The notes: a model not told the origin generated them from the letters alone. DNA of 64,000 nucleotides from Proteles cristata cristata (GCA_017311185.1 JAESUZ010005462.1:4774001-4838000); one strand, 5' to 3'; shown: positions 13,146 to 26,004, counted from the first letter of the stretch. Made by a program: numbers and translations.

Positions 13146-13391
13146 TTCTTTTTATTTACTTATTTTTAAATGTTTTATTTATTTCTGAGAGAGAGAGAGA
13201 GAGAGATACAGCATGATCAGGGGAGGGTCATAGAGAGAGAGAGAGGGAGACACAGAATCTGAAACAGGCTCCAGGCTCTGAGCTAGCTGTCAGCACAGAG
13301 CCTGAGATGGGGCTCGAACCCACAAACCGTGAGATCATGACCTGAGCCAAAGTTGGATGCTTAACTGACTGAGCCACCCAGGCACCCCTAT
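13146..13391 (-). mobile_element. can-SINE, antisense
   Basis: Reverse SINE with an extended GA tract; target copies aataggaatttta / aatagaagtttta at 13133-13145 and 13392-13404. Confidence 0.92.
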
Positions 13392-13514
13392 AATAGAAGT
13401 TTTAAAGGCTGTGTAAGAACAGTGGAATACCATTTTGCCAAAATCCCTAAATTTTTACTGTTTTAGGTTTTGTGTATTTGGTTTGTTCATTGGTAAGATT
13501 ATAAGGAAGCTTGT

Positions 13515-14507
13515 TTATGTGTGTTGCTGGTGGGTGTGTAAAGAATCCCTGTAGAGGTCAGTTTAATAATACTTACCAAAATCACAACTCCATGTACTCT
13601 TGGACCCAGCAGTTCTTGCTCTGAGAATTTATTCTACACTGATACTTGCATATATGTTAAATGTTGTAAGTAAAAAGTTATTGATTAAAGCACTTATTTG
13701 TTTTGTTTTGTTTTGTTTTACGCTCTAAATGACAAAACATTGTCCATTAAAAGGGAATTTAAAAAAATTATCATACGTACAAAATATGAAATACAGCTGA
13801 CCCTTGAATAACACTGGTTACAACTTTGTAGGTCTACTTATACATAGATTTTGTTCAATAAATATATTGGAAAGTTTTTTGGACTCTTGTGACAATTTGA
13901 AAAAATTCTAAGATGAACCAGGTGGCCAAGACATACAGAAAAAAATTAAAAAGTTATTGTAAGAATACAGTATATAATACTTCTAACACATAAAATATGT
14001 ATTAATTGACTGCTTTATGTAATTGGTAGGTTTCCTGGTCAACAATAGGCTGTTAGTAGTTCAGCTTTTGGGGAATCAGAAGTTATTCATAGATTTCTGA
14101 CTGTGCAAGAGGTCAGTGTCTCTAACTTCTGTATTGTTCAAAGCTCAATTGTACTATATAACTGTAGGGGGAAAAAAGAAATATTTTATGTACAAATAGG
14201 AAAGAACTTCAGGATCCACTGTTAAATGAAAAAAGTGCCAAGTGTCAAAAGATGGTGTTGAGTATGCTTTCATTTTTGTGAAAGAACATTTGGGTGGGAA
14301 GAGAATATGTATTTATATTTGCTTGTGTATATAAAAGACACTTCAGAAAGAATCACAAATGACTAATAACTAGTTTCTTATGGCTGCAGCTGAGAACTGG
14401 GCAAATGGGGAATGAGTGGGATATAGGCTTTGTTCTGTAGATCTTTTAAGTTTTCTAACCACATGTTGTCTTTTTAGAATATTATGAAACATTTAAAATA
14501 AAATCCA
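13515..14507 (+). mobile_element. Old L1 3' end (L1M-like), interrupted
   Basis: Degraded L1 3'-end sequence (GTTGCTGGTGGGTGTGTAAAG..., then CAAATGACTAATAACTAG...). It is split by a Tigger-like element at 13794-14151 and ends near AAAATAAAATCC. The subfamily is not determined. Confidence 0.7.
13794..14151 (+). mobile_element. Tigger-like (Tc1/mariner) non-autonomous DNA transposon
   Basis: Begins CAGCTGACCCTTGAATAACA and ends GTTCAAAGCTCAATTG, imperfect inverted ends, flanked by TA at 13792-13793 and 14152-14153. Non-coding. A related copy in the other orientation lies at 58328-58650. Confidence 0.8.
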
Positions 14508-14519
14508 TCCTCCCTGTCT

Positions 14520-14531
14520 CCCCCCCCCCCC
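14520..14531 (+). repeat. C12 homopolymer
   Basis: Twelve consecutive C after an L1 3' end; likely length-variable. Confidence 0.9.
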
Positions 14532-15086
14532 GAATAACAGCAGTAATTATAGCAACAAGACTTTTTGCCTAGGAGTAATTTGAAAGGAAGCTAACAGTTG
14601 ATGAAGGAGTTAATAAAGTTCTTTTATCTCATTGGTCTTTGAAATTGCTAAATAGAAGTTAGAAGTTGACCCCAGAAGTTCTCCTGATCGCTGTTGTGAA
14701 ACTGGACGGTGGGAGGTCTCTGCCTGCTCCTGCTAGAGGCTGTGAAACAGAACAGCAGGGCCAGGAAGCAAGGCATGGAGGAAGGACAACACAGGAAAGA
14801 ATGCAATAAAGAAAAAGGAAAACGATTGGAAGTGATTAATGCTCATTGAATTACTATTTTGTTTTTATTCCAATCAACTTATTCCCGTAAGAAATCTATA
14901 AGGTGTTATTTCCCACTTGCTACAATAACTGCATTAAATGATATGTAACCCAAGAGACTTCAATAGTTTTATTTTTGTTGAATTTCCTTGTCATAGGAGG
15001 TTATTCATTATATGATAATACTTGAATATATTCCTTTATATATGGTGAACATTCAATAATGAATCAAGTTATCATAGTGGCATTTC

Positions 15087-15328
15087 TTTTTTTAAAAAAA
15101 ATTCAAATGTTTATATGTATTTTTTTTGAGAGAGTGAGATAGAGAGCATGTGTACGTGGCACGAGCTGGGAAGGGGCAGAGAGAGAGGGAGACTCAGGGT
15201 TTGAAGCAGGCTCCAGGCTCTAGGTTGTCACCATAGAGCTGGATGTGGGACTCGAACTCAAGAACTGTGAAATCATGACCTGAACCAAAGGCAGTCACCT
15301 AACTGACTAAGCACCCAGGCACCTCTAT
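15087..15328 (-). mobile_element. can-SINE, antisense, diverged
   Basis: A diverged reverse SINE with exact target duplications atagtggcatttc at 15074-15086 and 15329-15341. It ends about 400 nt before exon B. Confidence 0.92.
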
Positions 15329-15742
15329 ATAGTGGCATTTCCAACTGGTTGATACTTGTCTCAAATTAAAGCTAATTGGCCTTGCCCTGACTTTGCCTTA
15401 CCTTGCTGTTTGAGAATAGGGCTTTTGAGGGGAAGTAGAACATCCTGAAGACAAGGTTGAAAAGCCAAAGCATCCTCCTTGCTTCTCCTGCTGTGCCCTC
15501 GAGAGCAGTCTGCCATGCATGCCCCTTTGAGAAAAACAGGGACCTCTGGTTAAAGTGTACTCTGTGTGCTGGCAGGCTTTGGTAGTGTGATATGGAAAAG
15601 AACATATTGGTCTATCAGCAGATTAAAGCTCTGTGGCCAAAATGGGACAAAGCACAACATATTTTTAGGTGGGGTAGTAGTAATATGTTCAAATTGACTT
15701 TTATTCTTGATTCAAAGTACTCATAGTATTTTTCCCCCTTAG

Positions 15743-15867
15743 CATGGAGATACAAAACTCCTCACCGGGTAGCATTTGTTGAAAAATTGACCAAGCTCGT
15801 TTTAAGTCAGCTGCCTAACTTCTGGAAACTCTGGATTTCATATGTTAATGGAAGCCTTTTCAGTGAG
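15743..15867 (+). CDS. EXOC2: EXOC2 internal coding exon B
   Basis: Acceptor TTTTTCCCCCTTAG and donor GTATGT. The first two bases complete a Thr codon from exon A. The exon then reads [40 protein letters not shown] and E, ending in phase 0. It covers about residues 440-481 and starts the long alpha-helical rod typical of exocyst CATCHR-family subunits. The sequence is almost identical to what I recall for human EXOC2, with no stop or frameshift. The intron before it is 4.76 kb and the one after it 18.6 kb, the largest in the window. Confidence 0.95.
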
Positions 15868-16019
15868 GTATGTATACAAATTCTACTGTAGATGTTGCTA
15901 AGTCATTATTTAGTTTCTAGTCTTAAAAAATTTAAATTTCAAAGTGACTTCAAAAACTTTAGAGGCCCAAAGCCTATCAATATTGTCAGATATTTTAAGA
16001 TTAAGAGCTCTATAAAGCT

Positions 16020-16165
16020 CTAACAGTTCATAGCTGTATGATCTTAAACAAGTTACTTCATTTTTCTGAGACTTAGTATTCTCAAATGTGAAAAGAGGGT
16101 AGGGGTATCTGTCTCAAAAGGTGGTCATGAGGATTAAATGAGAAGCAGGTAAAGAAAAAAAGAAA
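16020..16165 (+). repeat. MIR relic
   Basis: Reads GCTGTATGATCTTAAACAAG, then CTCAAATGTGAAAAGAG and GTGGTCATGAGGATTAAATG, which follows the MIR SINE core and tail in order. Confidence 0.8.
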
Positions 16166-16441
16166 ATGTGAAATATCTTCAAGGATTTGGAATTGAGTAG
16201 ATGACCAGTCATGCAGAATTATGGATGAAATTATTGTACAGTTGATTATGAACAAATGGTAAAACAACGGTAAAAGGAGCTTGCACATGAGTCGGAAATA
16301 GCCCATGTAATTCCGGAGTTTTCTAGCTGGAAAGAATTTAATGATCTTGTTTTCTAGCCCACTGCGATCAGTCCATAGAAGCTATATACCAGTATAATTG
16401 GCAGCATAGAAATTATGAACAGAAAGTGATTGATGAAATTT

Positions 16442-17141
16442 TGGGGGTGGTAGTGGAGTGGTCTATAGCTGACGACCAAGAAAGAATTCTTGAAGATGAT
16501 TTTGGTGCAAAAAGATGATTTTATTAAAGCATGGGGATGGGACCAGTGGGCAGGAAGAGCTGCATTGGAGTCATGAGGAGTAACTCATTATATACCCTCA
16601 GGTTGGGAGGGGATCAGTGATAGAGTAAGTCTCTAAGGAATTTTGGAAGCAAGGTTTCCCGGACCTTGAGGGGCTAGGTGTTGCTGGGGAAATACCATTT
16701 ATCACCTTTAAATAAAACCTCAGTCTTGAGACCCTTCAGATACATATCAAGGGCCATAAGCTTGGAGCATGATTGCAAGCGTATATTCTGGGGCAATTGA
16801 GATAAAGAAAGTAGATTTATAGGATCCTTGAGGAGGTTGGGACAATGTTAAGTCAAGGTTCTCTTTTGCCTCTAGCAAAGTGTCATCATGGACGCAGCTG
16901 AGCTCCTAAAGGGAGGTCACTCTGTTGGTTTTAAGAACTTGTCACTGGGCTGCAAGTAGTGAGGGAATTTAATTTTTCATTTGCCTTAGTTTACCACATT
17001 ACCATGGCAAGCACTTAAACCCCTTTCCTTTGTTCTTGGGTAGCTGGGAGTGTCCAGGAATATCACACAGATCCCACCTGGGGAGGGATGGGAGTGCTGG
17101 TTTGTGCTTTGCCCTTCAGCCTGTGTCATTCTCCCTCAACA
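16442..17141 (-). mobile_element. Retroviral-type LTR (ERV class I-like), antisense
   Basis: Read on the minus strand it starts TGTTGAGGGAGAATGACA, has an AATAAA signal (complement of 16520-16525) and ends in a U5-like stretch with AAGAATTCTTTCTTGG. A related copy is at 29712-30476. No gag, pol or env coding sequence is next to it, so it behaves as a solo LTR. The left boundary is uncertain and I could not read a clean target duplication. Family name not assigned. Confidence 0.7.
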
Positions 17142-18035
17142 GTAATGATTCTGATTTTTACGTGTAGTACATGGAACTCATCATTCTAGACCCTCACTTC
17201 AAGTGCCCCATGAAAAGCCCACAGGCCGTAGAGTATAGACACGAATGCCCTTTGTCTTGAGCTGCCAAAGAGGCCTCCTGTAACAAGGAGAAGACAGCTC
17301 TGGTTTTGTGTCTCTACAGAGAACTTGTTTCAGCCCTGGGAGCTGGGACAGGTAGAGATCTTCTTGAGGGTAAAGGCTATTTCCTGCTCTTTTACATTTG
17401 CATAGAAATAGAACCTAGAAATTGGATATGGAAAGGGCTACCTGGTTTTGGTATTTTGGATGCCAGCACACCTTTGTGATTTATGACCTCTTCTCCTTCA
17501 TGGAAAGTGTGGTTGGGTGTCTTGGTACTTCAGGGGTCCATCCTGTCTCTCTTGACCCATGGACATTTATTCATGCTATTTCTAAAAGAAATAGAATTGT
17601 TCTCTGGAACAATTTTATTTTCCTTTGTATATTTAATTCTTATTGGCTCACTGCCTTTTTTTTTTAAATCAGGTAGATCCTTATTTGTATCTAAAACCTT
17701 ATTTGTATCTAAACCATAAAATTTCCTTCGGGTATGAAAAATGGAAAAACTATAGTGCATGACAAAACTACTCGCTACGTAAAAACTGATCTCCTAAGCA
17801 TGAGTTATCTTTGTATTTTTTCTTCCTTTTCAAAAGCAGTGTATCATTACTGTACTTTATAACATTAAAATATTATAGCATTAAATAATGTATGTCTTAT
17901 GTCTTTTTGTAATACTTGGTTACACAAAAATTCTTGAAAAGTTAACTATACCGAAGTCAGTCTTCCATAAAATAAATGTAGAGTTTAGCTGCCCTTGATA
18001 AATGCAAAGTTGAGGATGAGAATGCTTTATTTTTT

Positions 18036-18431
18036 TTTCTCCAAATTTTTATTTAAATTCCAGTTAGTTAACATGTAGTGTAATACTGGTTTCTGGTGTA
18101 GAATTTAGTGATTCATCACTTACGTACAACACCTGGTGCTCATCACAAGTGCCTTCCTTAGTACTCATCATCTATTTAACCCATTCTACTGCCCAACCAT
18201 CAATTTGTTCTCTATAGTTAAGAGTCAGTTTCTTGGTTTGCCTCTCTTTTCAACTTCTATGTTCATTTGTTTCTTAAATTTCACATATGAGTAAAATCAT
18301 ATTTGTCTTTCTATGACTGACCTATTTTACTTAGCATAATATTGTCTACCTCCTTGCAAATGGCAAGATTTCATTCTTCTTTATGGCTGAATAATATTCC
18401 ATTGTAGTGTGTGTGTGTATACCAAATCTTC
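18036..18431 (-). mobile_element. L1 3' end, antisense, in front of a longer L1
   Basis: Reverse L1 3'-UTR and end of ORF2 (TTTTTATTTAAATTCCAGTT ... GAATAATATTCCATTGTAG). It is homologous to 18446-18840, so two L1 3' ends stand in a row. No separate target duplication is legible between them. Confidence 0.85.
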
Positions 18432-19357
18432 TATTTTTTATCTTTCCAAATTTTTATTTAAATTCTGGTTAGTTCACATACAGTATAATATTGGTTTCAG
18501 TAGTAGAATTCAGTGATTCATCACTTACATATAATACCTAGTGCTCCTCACAATAAATGTCCTCCTTAATACCCATCTGCCACCCATCTCTGATCACCCT
18601 CAGTTTGTTCTGTCATTAAAAGTCTCTTGTGGTTTGTTTCCCTCTTTTCTCTCCACTCCCTTTCCCATATGTTCCTCTGTTTTGTTTCTTATATTCCATT
18701 TATGAGTGAAATCCTATAATATTTGTCTTTCTCTGACTTACTTCACTTAGCATAATACTCTTCGGCTCCATCTATGTCATTGCAAATGGCAAGATTCCAT
18801 TCTTTTTGATGGCTGGGAAATATTCCATTTTGTGCGCCCACACACTCACACACACTCATGTACACCACCTCTTCTTTATCCATTCATCAGCTGATGGACA
18901 TTTAGACTCTTTCCATAATTTGGCTATTGTTGATTATACTGCTATAAACTTTGGGGTGCATGTGCCCCTTTGAATTAGTATTTTTGTATCCTTTGGGTAA
19001 ATACCTAGTAGTGCAATTGCTGGATCATAGAGTAGTTCTAACTTTTTGAGGAACCTCCATACTGTTCTCTGAGTGGCTGCACTAGTTTGTATTCCAACCA
19101 ACAGTGTAAGAGGATTCCTCTTTCTCTGCATCCTCATCAACACCTCTTGTTACCTGTATTGTTAATTTTAGCCCTTCTCATTGGTGTGAGGTGATACTTC
19201 ATTGTAGTTGTAGTTTGTATTTTCCTTATGATAAATGATGGTGAGCATGTTTTCCTGTGTCTGTTAGGTATCTGTATGTGTTCTTTAGAAAAATATTTAT
19301 TCATGTCTTCTGCCATTTTTTAACCTGATTATTTGTTTTTCTGGGTGTTGTATTTTT

Positions 19358-19579
19358 TTTTTAATTTTTTTTTTTAATGTTTAATTTATTTTTAGGAGAG
19401 AGAGACAGCGTGAACAGGGGAGGGTCAGAGAGAGAGAGGGAATCACAGACTGAAACAGGCTCCAGGCTCCTGAGCTGGCAGTCAGCACAGAGCCGGACGC
19501 GGGGCTCGAACCCACGAACCGCGAGATCATGACCCAAGCGAAAGTCGGACGCTTAACCGACTAAGCCACCCAGGCGCCC
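19358..19579 (-). mobile_element. Young can-SINE inserted in L1, antisense
   Basis: A near-consensus copy splitting the 18.4-24.7 kb L1. Target duplication ctgggtgttgtattttt at 19341-19357, repeated at 19580-19596. Confidence 0.94.
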
Positions 19580-21275
19580 CTGGGTGTTGTATTTTTATAA
19601 GTGCTTTATAGATTTTGGATACTAACCCTTTATCCAATATGTCATATGCAAATATCTTCTCCAGTTTTGAAGATTGCCTTTTAGTTTTGTTGATTGCTTA
19701 TTGATTGTGCAGAAGCTTTTTATTTTGACCAAATCCCAATAGTTTATTTTGCTTTTGTTTCCCTTGCCTCAGGAGATACATCTAGTAAGAAGTTGCTACA
19801 GCGAATGTCAGAGTTTCTTCTGTAGGATTTTGATGATTTCTTGTCTCACTTGTCTTGTCTCACTTTCTTGTCTCATTTAGGTCAGTCATCCATTTTGAGT
19901 TTGTTTTTGTGTATGGTGTAAGAGAGTGGTCCAGTTTCTTTCTTTTGGATGTTGCTGTCCAGTTTTCCTAACACCATTTCTTGAAGAGACTGTCTTTTTT
20001 TCCATTTTTCCATTCCATTCTCTTTCCTGCTTTGTTGAAGATTGACTATATAGTTGTAGGTTCATTTCTGGATTTTCTGTTCTGTTCCCTTGATCTATGT
20101 GTCTGTTTCTGTACAATTACCATACAACCTTGATGACTGTAGCTTTGTAGTATAACTTGAAGTCTGGAATTGTGATACCTCAAGCTTTGTTTTTCTTTTT
20201 CAAGATTGCTTTGGCTATTTTGGTTCTTCTGTGCTTCTGTACAGATTTTAGGTTGTTTGTTGTAGCTCTATGAAAATGTTGGTGGTATTTTGATAGGGGA
20301 TTGCATTAAATGTGTAGATTTCTTTGGGTAGTGTAGACATTTTAACAATGTTTGTTCTTCCAATCCACGAGTATGGAATGTTTTACCATTTCTTTGCGTT
20401 ATCTTTATTTTCCTTCATCAGTATTTTTTTTATAGATCTTTTACCTCTGGTTAAATTTTTTCCAGGGTATCTTACGGTTTTTGGTGCAGTTGTAAATCAG
20501 ATAAGTTCCATAATTTCCCTTTCTGCTACTTCATTATTGGTGTAAAGAAATGCAACAGATTTTTGTACATTGATTTTTTTATCCTGCGACTTTACTGAGT
20601 TTGTGTATCAGTTCTAGCAATTTTTTGGTGGAGTCTTTCTAGTTTTCTGTTTATGTCATCTGCAGTGAAAGTTTGACTTCTTCCTTACCTATTGGGATGC
20701 CTTTTATTTCTTTTTGCTGTTTGATTGCTGAGGCTAGGACTATGTTAAACAACCGTGGTGAGAGTCTACATCCCTGTCTCATTCTTAGCTCTTAGTTTTT
20801 TCCCATTGAAGATGATATTAGCTGTGGGTTTTTCATATTGGCCTTTATTATGTTGAGGTTCCTTCTAAACCAACTTTGTTGAGAGCTTTTATCATGAAAG
20901 CAATGCTGTACTTTGTCAAATGCTTTTCTGCATCTACTGAAAGGATCATGTGTTTTTTATCCTTTATTAATATCTGTATCACATTGATTGATTTGCAAAT
21001 ATTGAATTAATGTACAGCCCAGGAATAAATATCACTTGATCATTCTGAATGATTTTAATGGGCTGTTGGATTTAATTTACTAGCATTTTGTTGAGAATTT
21101 TTGCATCCGTGTTCATCAAAGATACTGGCCTGTAGTACTCTTTTTTAGTGGAGTCTGTCTGTTTTTGTAATCAGAGTAATGCTGATCTCATAGAATGAAT
21201 TTGGAAATTTTCCTTCCATTTCTGTTTTTTTGGAATAATTTGAGAAGAATAGGTATTAACTCTTCTTATTTTATG

Positions 21276-21484
21276 ATTTTTTTTAATGTTTATTTATTTT
21301 TGAGAGATAAACAAAGCACAAGCAGAGGAGGGGCAGAGAGAGAAGAAGACATAGAAACTCAAGCAGTTTCCAGGCTCTGAGCTGTCAGCACAGAGCCTGA
21401 TGCGGGGCTTGAACTCACAAATTGTAGGATCATGACCTGAGGCAAAGTCGGATGCTTAGCCAACTGAGCCACCCAGGTGCCCCT
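21276..21484 (-). mobile_element. can-SINE inserted in L1, antisense
   Basis: Reverse SINE from TTTTTTTTAATG to GAGCCACCCAGGTGCCCC within the L1 ORF2 region. Confidence 0.9.
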
Positions 21485-23061
21485 TCTTTAAATGATTGGA
21501 TGAATTCCCCTGTGAAGCCATGTGGCCCTGGAATTTTGTTTGTTGGGAGATTTTGATTACTGATTTGGCTTCTTTGCTGGTTTTCAATCTGTTCAAGTTT
21601 TCTATTTCTTCTGGTTTTAGGTTTGGTAGTTACATATTTCTAGGAATTTATCCATTTCTTCCAATTTGTTGGCATATAATTTTTAAATAATATCCTCTTA
21701 TAGTTGCTTGTATTTCTGTGGTGTTGGTTGTTATTTCTCCTCTTTCATTTGATTTTAATGATTTGGATCTTTTTTCTTTTTGATAAGTCTGGTTAGGGGT
21801 TTATCAATTTTATTAATTTTTTTCAAATAACTATCTCCTGGCTTCATTGATCTGTTCTATTGTTTTTTTAGTTTCTATATCATTTACTTCTGTTAAGATC
21901 TTTATTATTTCCCTTCTGCTGGCTTTAGGCTTTGTTTGTTGTTCTTTTTCTAGCTACTTTAGGTGTAAGGTTAGGTTGTTTATTTGAGGCTTTTCTTGCT
22001 TCTTGAGGTAGTCCTGTATTGCTGTATACTGCCCTCTTAGGATGACTTTTGCTATATCCCAGTGGTTTTGTGTGTATTATTTTTATTTCTTCTTTGACTT
22101 ACTGGTTGACCCATTCATTCTTTAGTAGGGTGTTGTTTAATCTCCATGTGTTTGTCATCTTTCCAAATTATTTTCTTCTGGAAGACTTCAAGTTTCATTT
22201 AATTATGGTCAGAAAATATGCATGATATGATCTCACATTTTTTGTACTTATTGAGGCCTAATTTGACCTAGGAAGTGATCTATTCTGTAGAATGTTCTAT
22301 GTGCACTTGAAAAGAATGGGTTTTCTGCTGCTTTGGAATGAAATGTTCTGAATATATTTGTAAAGTCCATCAGGTGCAGTGTGTCACTCAAAGCCATTGT
22401 TTTCTTGTTGATTTGGTGCTTAGTGATCATTGATATAAGTGGAGTGTTAAAGTCCCCTACTATTATTGTGTTATAATCAGAGTTCCTTTATGTTTATTAC
22501 TAATTGTTTTATATATTTGGGTGTTTGTGTTAGGGGCATAAATGTTTACAATTATTATATCTTCTTGTTTGATAGTCCCCTTTATTATGATGTAGTGCCT
22601 TTTTAAAAATCTCTTGTTACAATCTTTGGTTTAAAAATCTAGTTTGTCTCTTATAAGTATTGCTACTCTGGCTTTCTTTTGCAGTCCATTTACATGATAA
22701 ATGTTTCTCCAGTCCCTCCCTTTCAATCTGCACATGTCATTAGGTCTAAAATTAATCTCTTGTAGGCAGCATATACATGGGTTTTGTTGTGGGTTTTTTC
22801 TTAATCCATTCTGACATCCTTTGTTTTTGATTAGAGCATTTATATTTAGAGTAATTATTGATAGATATGTATTTAGTGGTATTTTATTACCTGTTTTGTG
22901 ATAGTTTATGGAGATTTTCTCTGTTCCTTCTAGTCTTTCTTACTTTTGATCTTTCCTTCCCACTCAAAGAGTCCCCTTTAATATTTCTTGCAGGGCTGGT
23001 TTAGTGTTCACAGATTCCTTTAGTGTTTCTTTGTCTGGGAATCTCTTTATCTTTACTTCTA

Positions 23062-23306
23062 TTTTTTTTTCTTTTTTCTTTTTTTTTTTATATTTTTATT
23101 TATTTCTAGGAGAGAGAGAGAGAGAGAGAGACAGCATGAGCAGGGTAGGGTCAGAGAGAGAGGGAGATACAGACTCTGAAATAGGCTCCAGGCTCTGAGC
23201 TGGCAGTCAGCACAGAGCCCGATGCAGGGCTCAAACCCACGAACCACTAGATCATGACCTAAGCGAAAGTCGAACGCTTAACTGACTAAGCCACCCAGGC
23301 GCCCCA
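23062..23306 (-). mobile_element. Young can-SINE inserted in L1, antisense
   Basis: Reverse SINE with long poly(T) and GA tracts, ending GCCACCCAGGCGCCCC, within the L1 ORF1-side sequence. Confidence 0.92.
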
Positions 23307-25077
23307 GTCTCTCCTCCTATTCTAAACAATAGCTTTGCTAGGTAAGTATACTTGGTTGCAAATTTTTCCTATTCAGTGTGTTGAATATATTATGCCACTC
23401 TCTTCTGGCTTGCCAAGTTTCTATGGTGAGATCTACAGCTAGTATTATGGGTGGTCCATTACAGTATAGAGACTTCTTTTGTCTTCTTTTAGGATTTTTT
23501 CACTATCACTATATTTTGTCAATTTAACCACAGTATATCTTGCTGTTGGCCTGCTTTTGTTGATTTTGATGGGAGTTCTCTCTTCCTCCTGGATCTGGAG
23601 TAGAGTGCAGGGGGATAGGACTTGCTGTAAGCAGGTAAGGCAGCCACTTTTGGCACTATGCTGTTTACTGAAGTTGGGTTATGCTGAGGGAGAGGGGAGG
23701 GAAATGGTGCTAGCCAGCTCCTTTGTCTCCAGAGAGTGATCTCCATGCTTGCTGCTCTCAGAGAAGTACTCCCAGAAGAGTGAATAACTTCCCCTCATGC
23801 ATCCCAGGGGTTTTTTCAGATTGATGTTTTCATGCAATCTGTCTCCAAGTTATTTACCTGCCTGGAGCAGTGCACTGCACTTTGGGTTATATACCATCCA
23901 AGCCTGCTGACTTTTAAAACTCCAGACTTTAAAGATGTGCTATAGTGAGGACCTGTGCTGGTCTTCTGGGGGAGGGTCTCCCTGGGTTGGGACAGATGGA
24001 GAATTGACCCAGAAAGGCAGTCACACAAGAGTGCAGGGATGTGGGGTTTGTAGCAAGTATGCTAAACAGCCAGTGTCCAGGTTTGCCACCATCAGCAGAT
24101 GTCTCTGCACCTGTGCAGGCAAGGGCAATGGCTCCCTCTGGCTCTTTTGTCCCCCAAGAGGTATGTTTGTGAATGCTACCTCTCACAGATACCCTCCAAG
24201 AAGAGTGAACAGTTAGTCTCTCTCTGTGTACCTTAGGTGATCCTCAGATTTCTGTCTGCCCTCAGGGTTGCTTGCCTGCCTTCTCTGCAGGAGCGGGACA
24301 GTGCCCTCAGGTCTCTATCCCAGCCAAACCCATCAACCTCTCCAGCTCCAGTCTTTGAGCTCTAATGGTTGCAAAAACTCACAGAAATCAGCTCCTCTCA
24401 TTTTACCAGCCACTGGCTTTGGGGAAGTGTTTTCCTTATGCATTTCCCTGTGCACTCCACTCTCTCTTCTGCCTTTCTCCAAGACCAGGGCTCCCTCCCC
24501 TCTGTAGCACTTGAGATCCGTTAATTCCTCCAACCACATCTCGGTACTTCCTATATTCCTCTATGTGGCCTCTTCCCTCCCTTTAATTGTAAAGTTTGTT
24601 CTTTCAGTCCTCAGGTTGATTTTTAGGTATTCAGAATGATATGATAGTTATCTAGTGGTGTTTGAGGCACAAGACCTAGGATCTTTCTACAAACCTCTAC
24701 CTTAGCTCCTCCCAAACCAGGGAAGAGAATGTTTTAGTTTTAGCTTTTCTTGTATCCTAAAAAAAGTTTTCTCAATATCCTGCTTTCAGACATGTCTCCA
24801 TCAGCTTGCAGTTTTTATTCCTCTCAGCTGCATGAGAGTTGTATGACTGTGTGCTGAGGACAGTTTGGATTTCTTGTCCTCTGCCACAGTGGGGGACAGC
24901 TGTACCACCCATATCATGTTATAACTTCCCCTTCATATCTGCTTCATCTCTAATCCTGATTGCTCATGAGGACTGGAAAGGTAGATGTTTCCATGCCTTG
25001 GACAGATTGTGTGCACACCTCTTCTCACAGAACATGAAGTTTAGTGTTTTAATAGAAACATCCAATATACATCATTT

Positions 25078-25215
25078 ACTAGCTGTGACCTTAGGCAAAT
25101 AACTTTACTTCTTTATGCCTGGTTGCATAGATCTGGTTTGAGAATTAAACGAGTTAAATTCAGTGAAGTGCTTATAGCAGTGTCCAGCAGATAAATGAAA
25201 GTTTGCTCTTATTAT
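25078..25215 (+). repeat. MIR relic
   Basis: Contains AGCTGTGACCTTAGGCAAAT then AGAATTAAACGAGTTAAA and a GCTTATAGCAGTGTCCAGCA tail, in MIR order. Confidence 0.75.
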
Positions 25216-25542
25216 TTGGAAAAAATATTCTAGTATTTGAAATCTCATTGGCATGGCACGTAATAGGTATTCAAGGAATAAAGTTTAGTAGCATTAAGAA
25301 ATAGTGGACTGATCAGCTACTAGAGTCATGTTGAATAATCTCAAGATAGATTGACTCATTAAAAGAATTAGTACCTTAGGAAATGGATTTTAAACCTAGT
25401 TATTTGTTTCTAGTCAGATGTTTCTTCCTTCCAATTCAGTTGGTTCCCATAATGGCCGGTAGGAACTACACAAGGATTATAGTTGCCTTATTTTGAGTCT
25501 TTCTGGAGTTAGTAAAATTCCCAATTTTTGATCTGGGTTTTT

Positions 25543-25755
25543 ATATTAATTAATTAATTAATTAGAATGGGAGCAGGGGAGGGGCAGAGAGAGAGACGAG
25601 AAGAGAGAAGAAGAGAGAAAACCCCAAGCAGGCTCCATGCTGAAAGCTCAGTCTCTTGACTAAGTCTACCTAGGACTCAGTCTCATGTGAGAGATCATGA
25701 CTGGAGCCTAAATGAAGAATTGGATGCTTAACCGAGTGAGTCACCCAGGTGCCCC
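25543..25755 (-). mobile_element. Old can-SINE, antisense, first of a same-site pair
   Basis: A diverged reverse SINE beginning in (TTAA)n and ending GTCACCCAGGTGCCCC. Flanked by ttgatctgggttttt (25528-25542) and ttgatctgggatattt (25756-25771). Confidence 0.88.
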
Positions 25756-25771
25756 TTGATCTGGGATATTT

Positions 25772-26004
25772 TATTATATTTTATTTTATTTATCTTAAAA
25801 TTTTTAATGTTTATTTATTTTTGAGAGACAGAGACAGTGTGAATGGGTAGGGTCAGAGAGAGAGGGAGACACAGAATCTGCAGCAGGCTGCAGGGTCTGA
25901 GCTTTCAGCACAGAGTCTGAAGTGGGACTTGAACCCTCAAACCGTGAGATCATGACCTGAGCCAAAGTTGGATGCTTAACCTACTGAGCCTCCCAGGCAC
26001 CCCA
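25772..26004 (-). mobile_element. can-SINE, antisense, second of a same-site pair
   Basis: Reverse SINE flanked by tgatctgggatattt (ending at 25771) and tgatctaggatattt (26005-26019), so it reused the target of its neighbour. Confidence 0.9.

Larger units (their letters stand above)
10983..15742 (+). other. EXOC2: EXOC2 intron A-B
   Basis: A 4.76-kb intron holding five SINEs (11511-11623, 11729-11931, 11946-12166, 13146-13391, 15087-15328) and an old L1 3' end with a Tigger-like insertion (13515-14507). I see nothing recognisable at 12183-12690, 14532-15073 or 15342-15730. The 12820-12960 part has weak L2-like character. Confidence 0.9.
18440..24724 (-). mobile_element. Near full-length decayed L1, antisense
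   Basis: About 6.3 kb including three SINEs (roughly 5.6 kb of L1). It runs from 3' UTR (18440) through degraded ORF2 and ORF1 to a GC-richer 5' UTR (about 23600-24724). ORF2 is broken by many stops and by SINEs at 19358, 21276 and 23062. Possible outer target copies are gagaatgcttta (18018-18029) and gagaatgtttta (24725-24736), one mismatch. Not capable of encoding L1 proteins. Confidence 0.85.

Noticed and set aside
16442..17141. Possibility of a full endogenous provirus in the 16-32 kb interval
   Set aside because: Only LTR-type pieces are seen, in different families and orientations, with no gag, pol or env reading between them.
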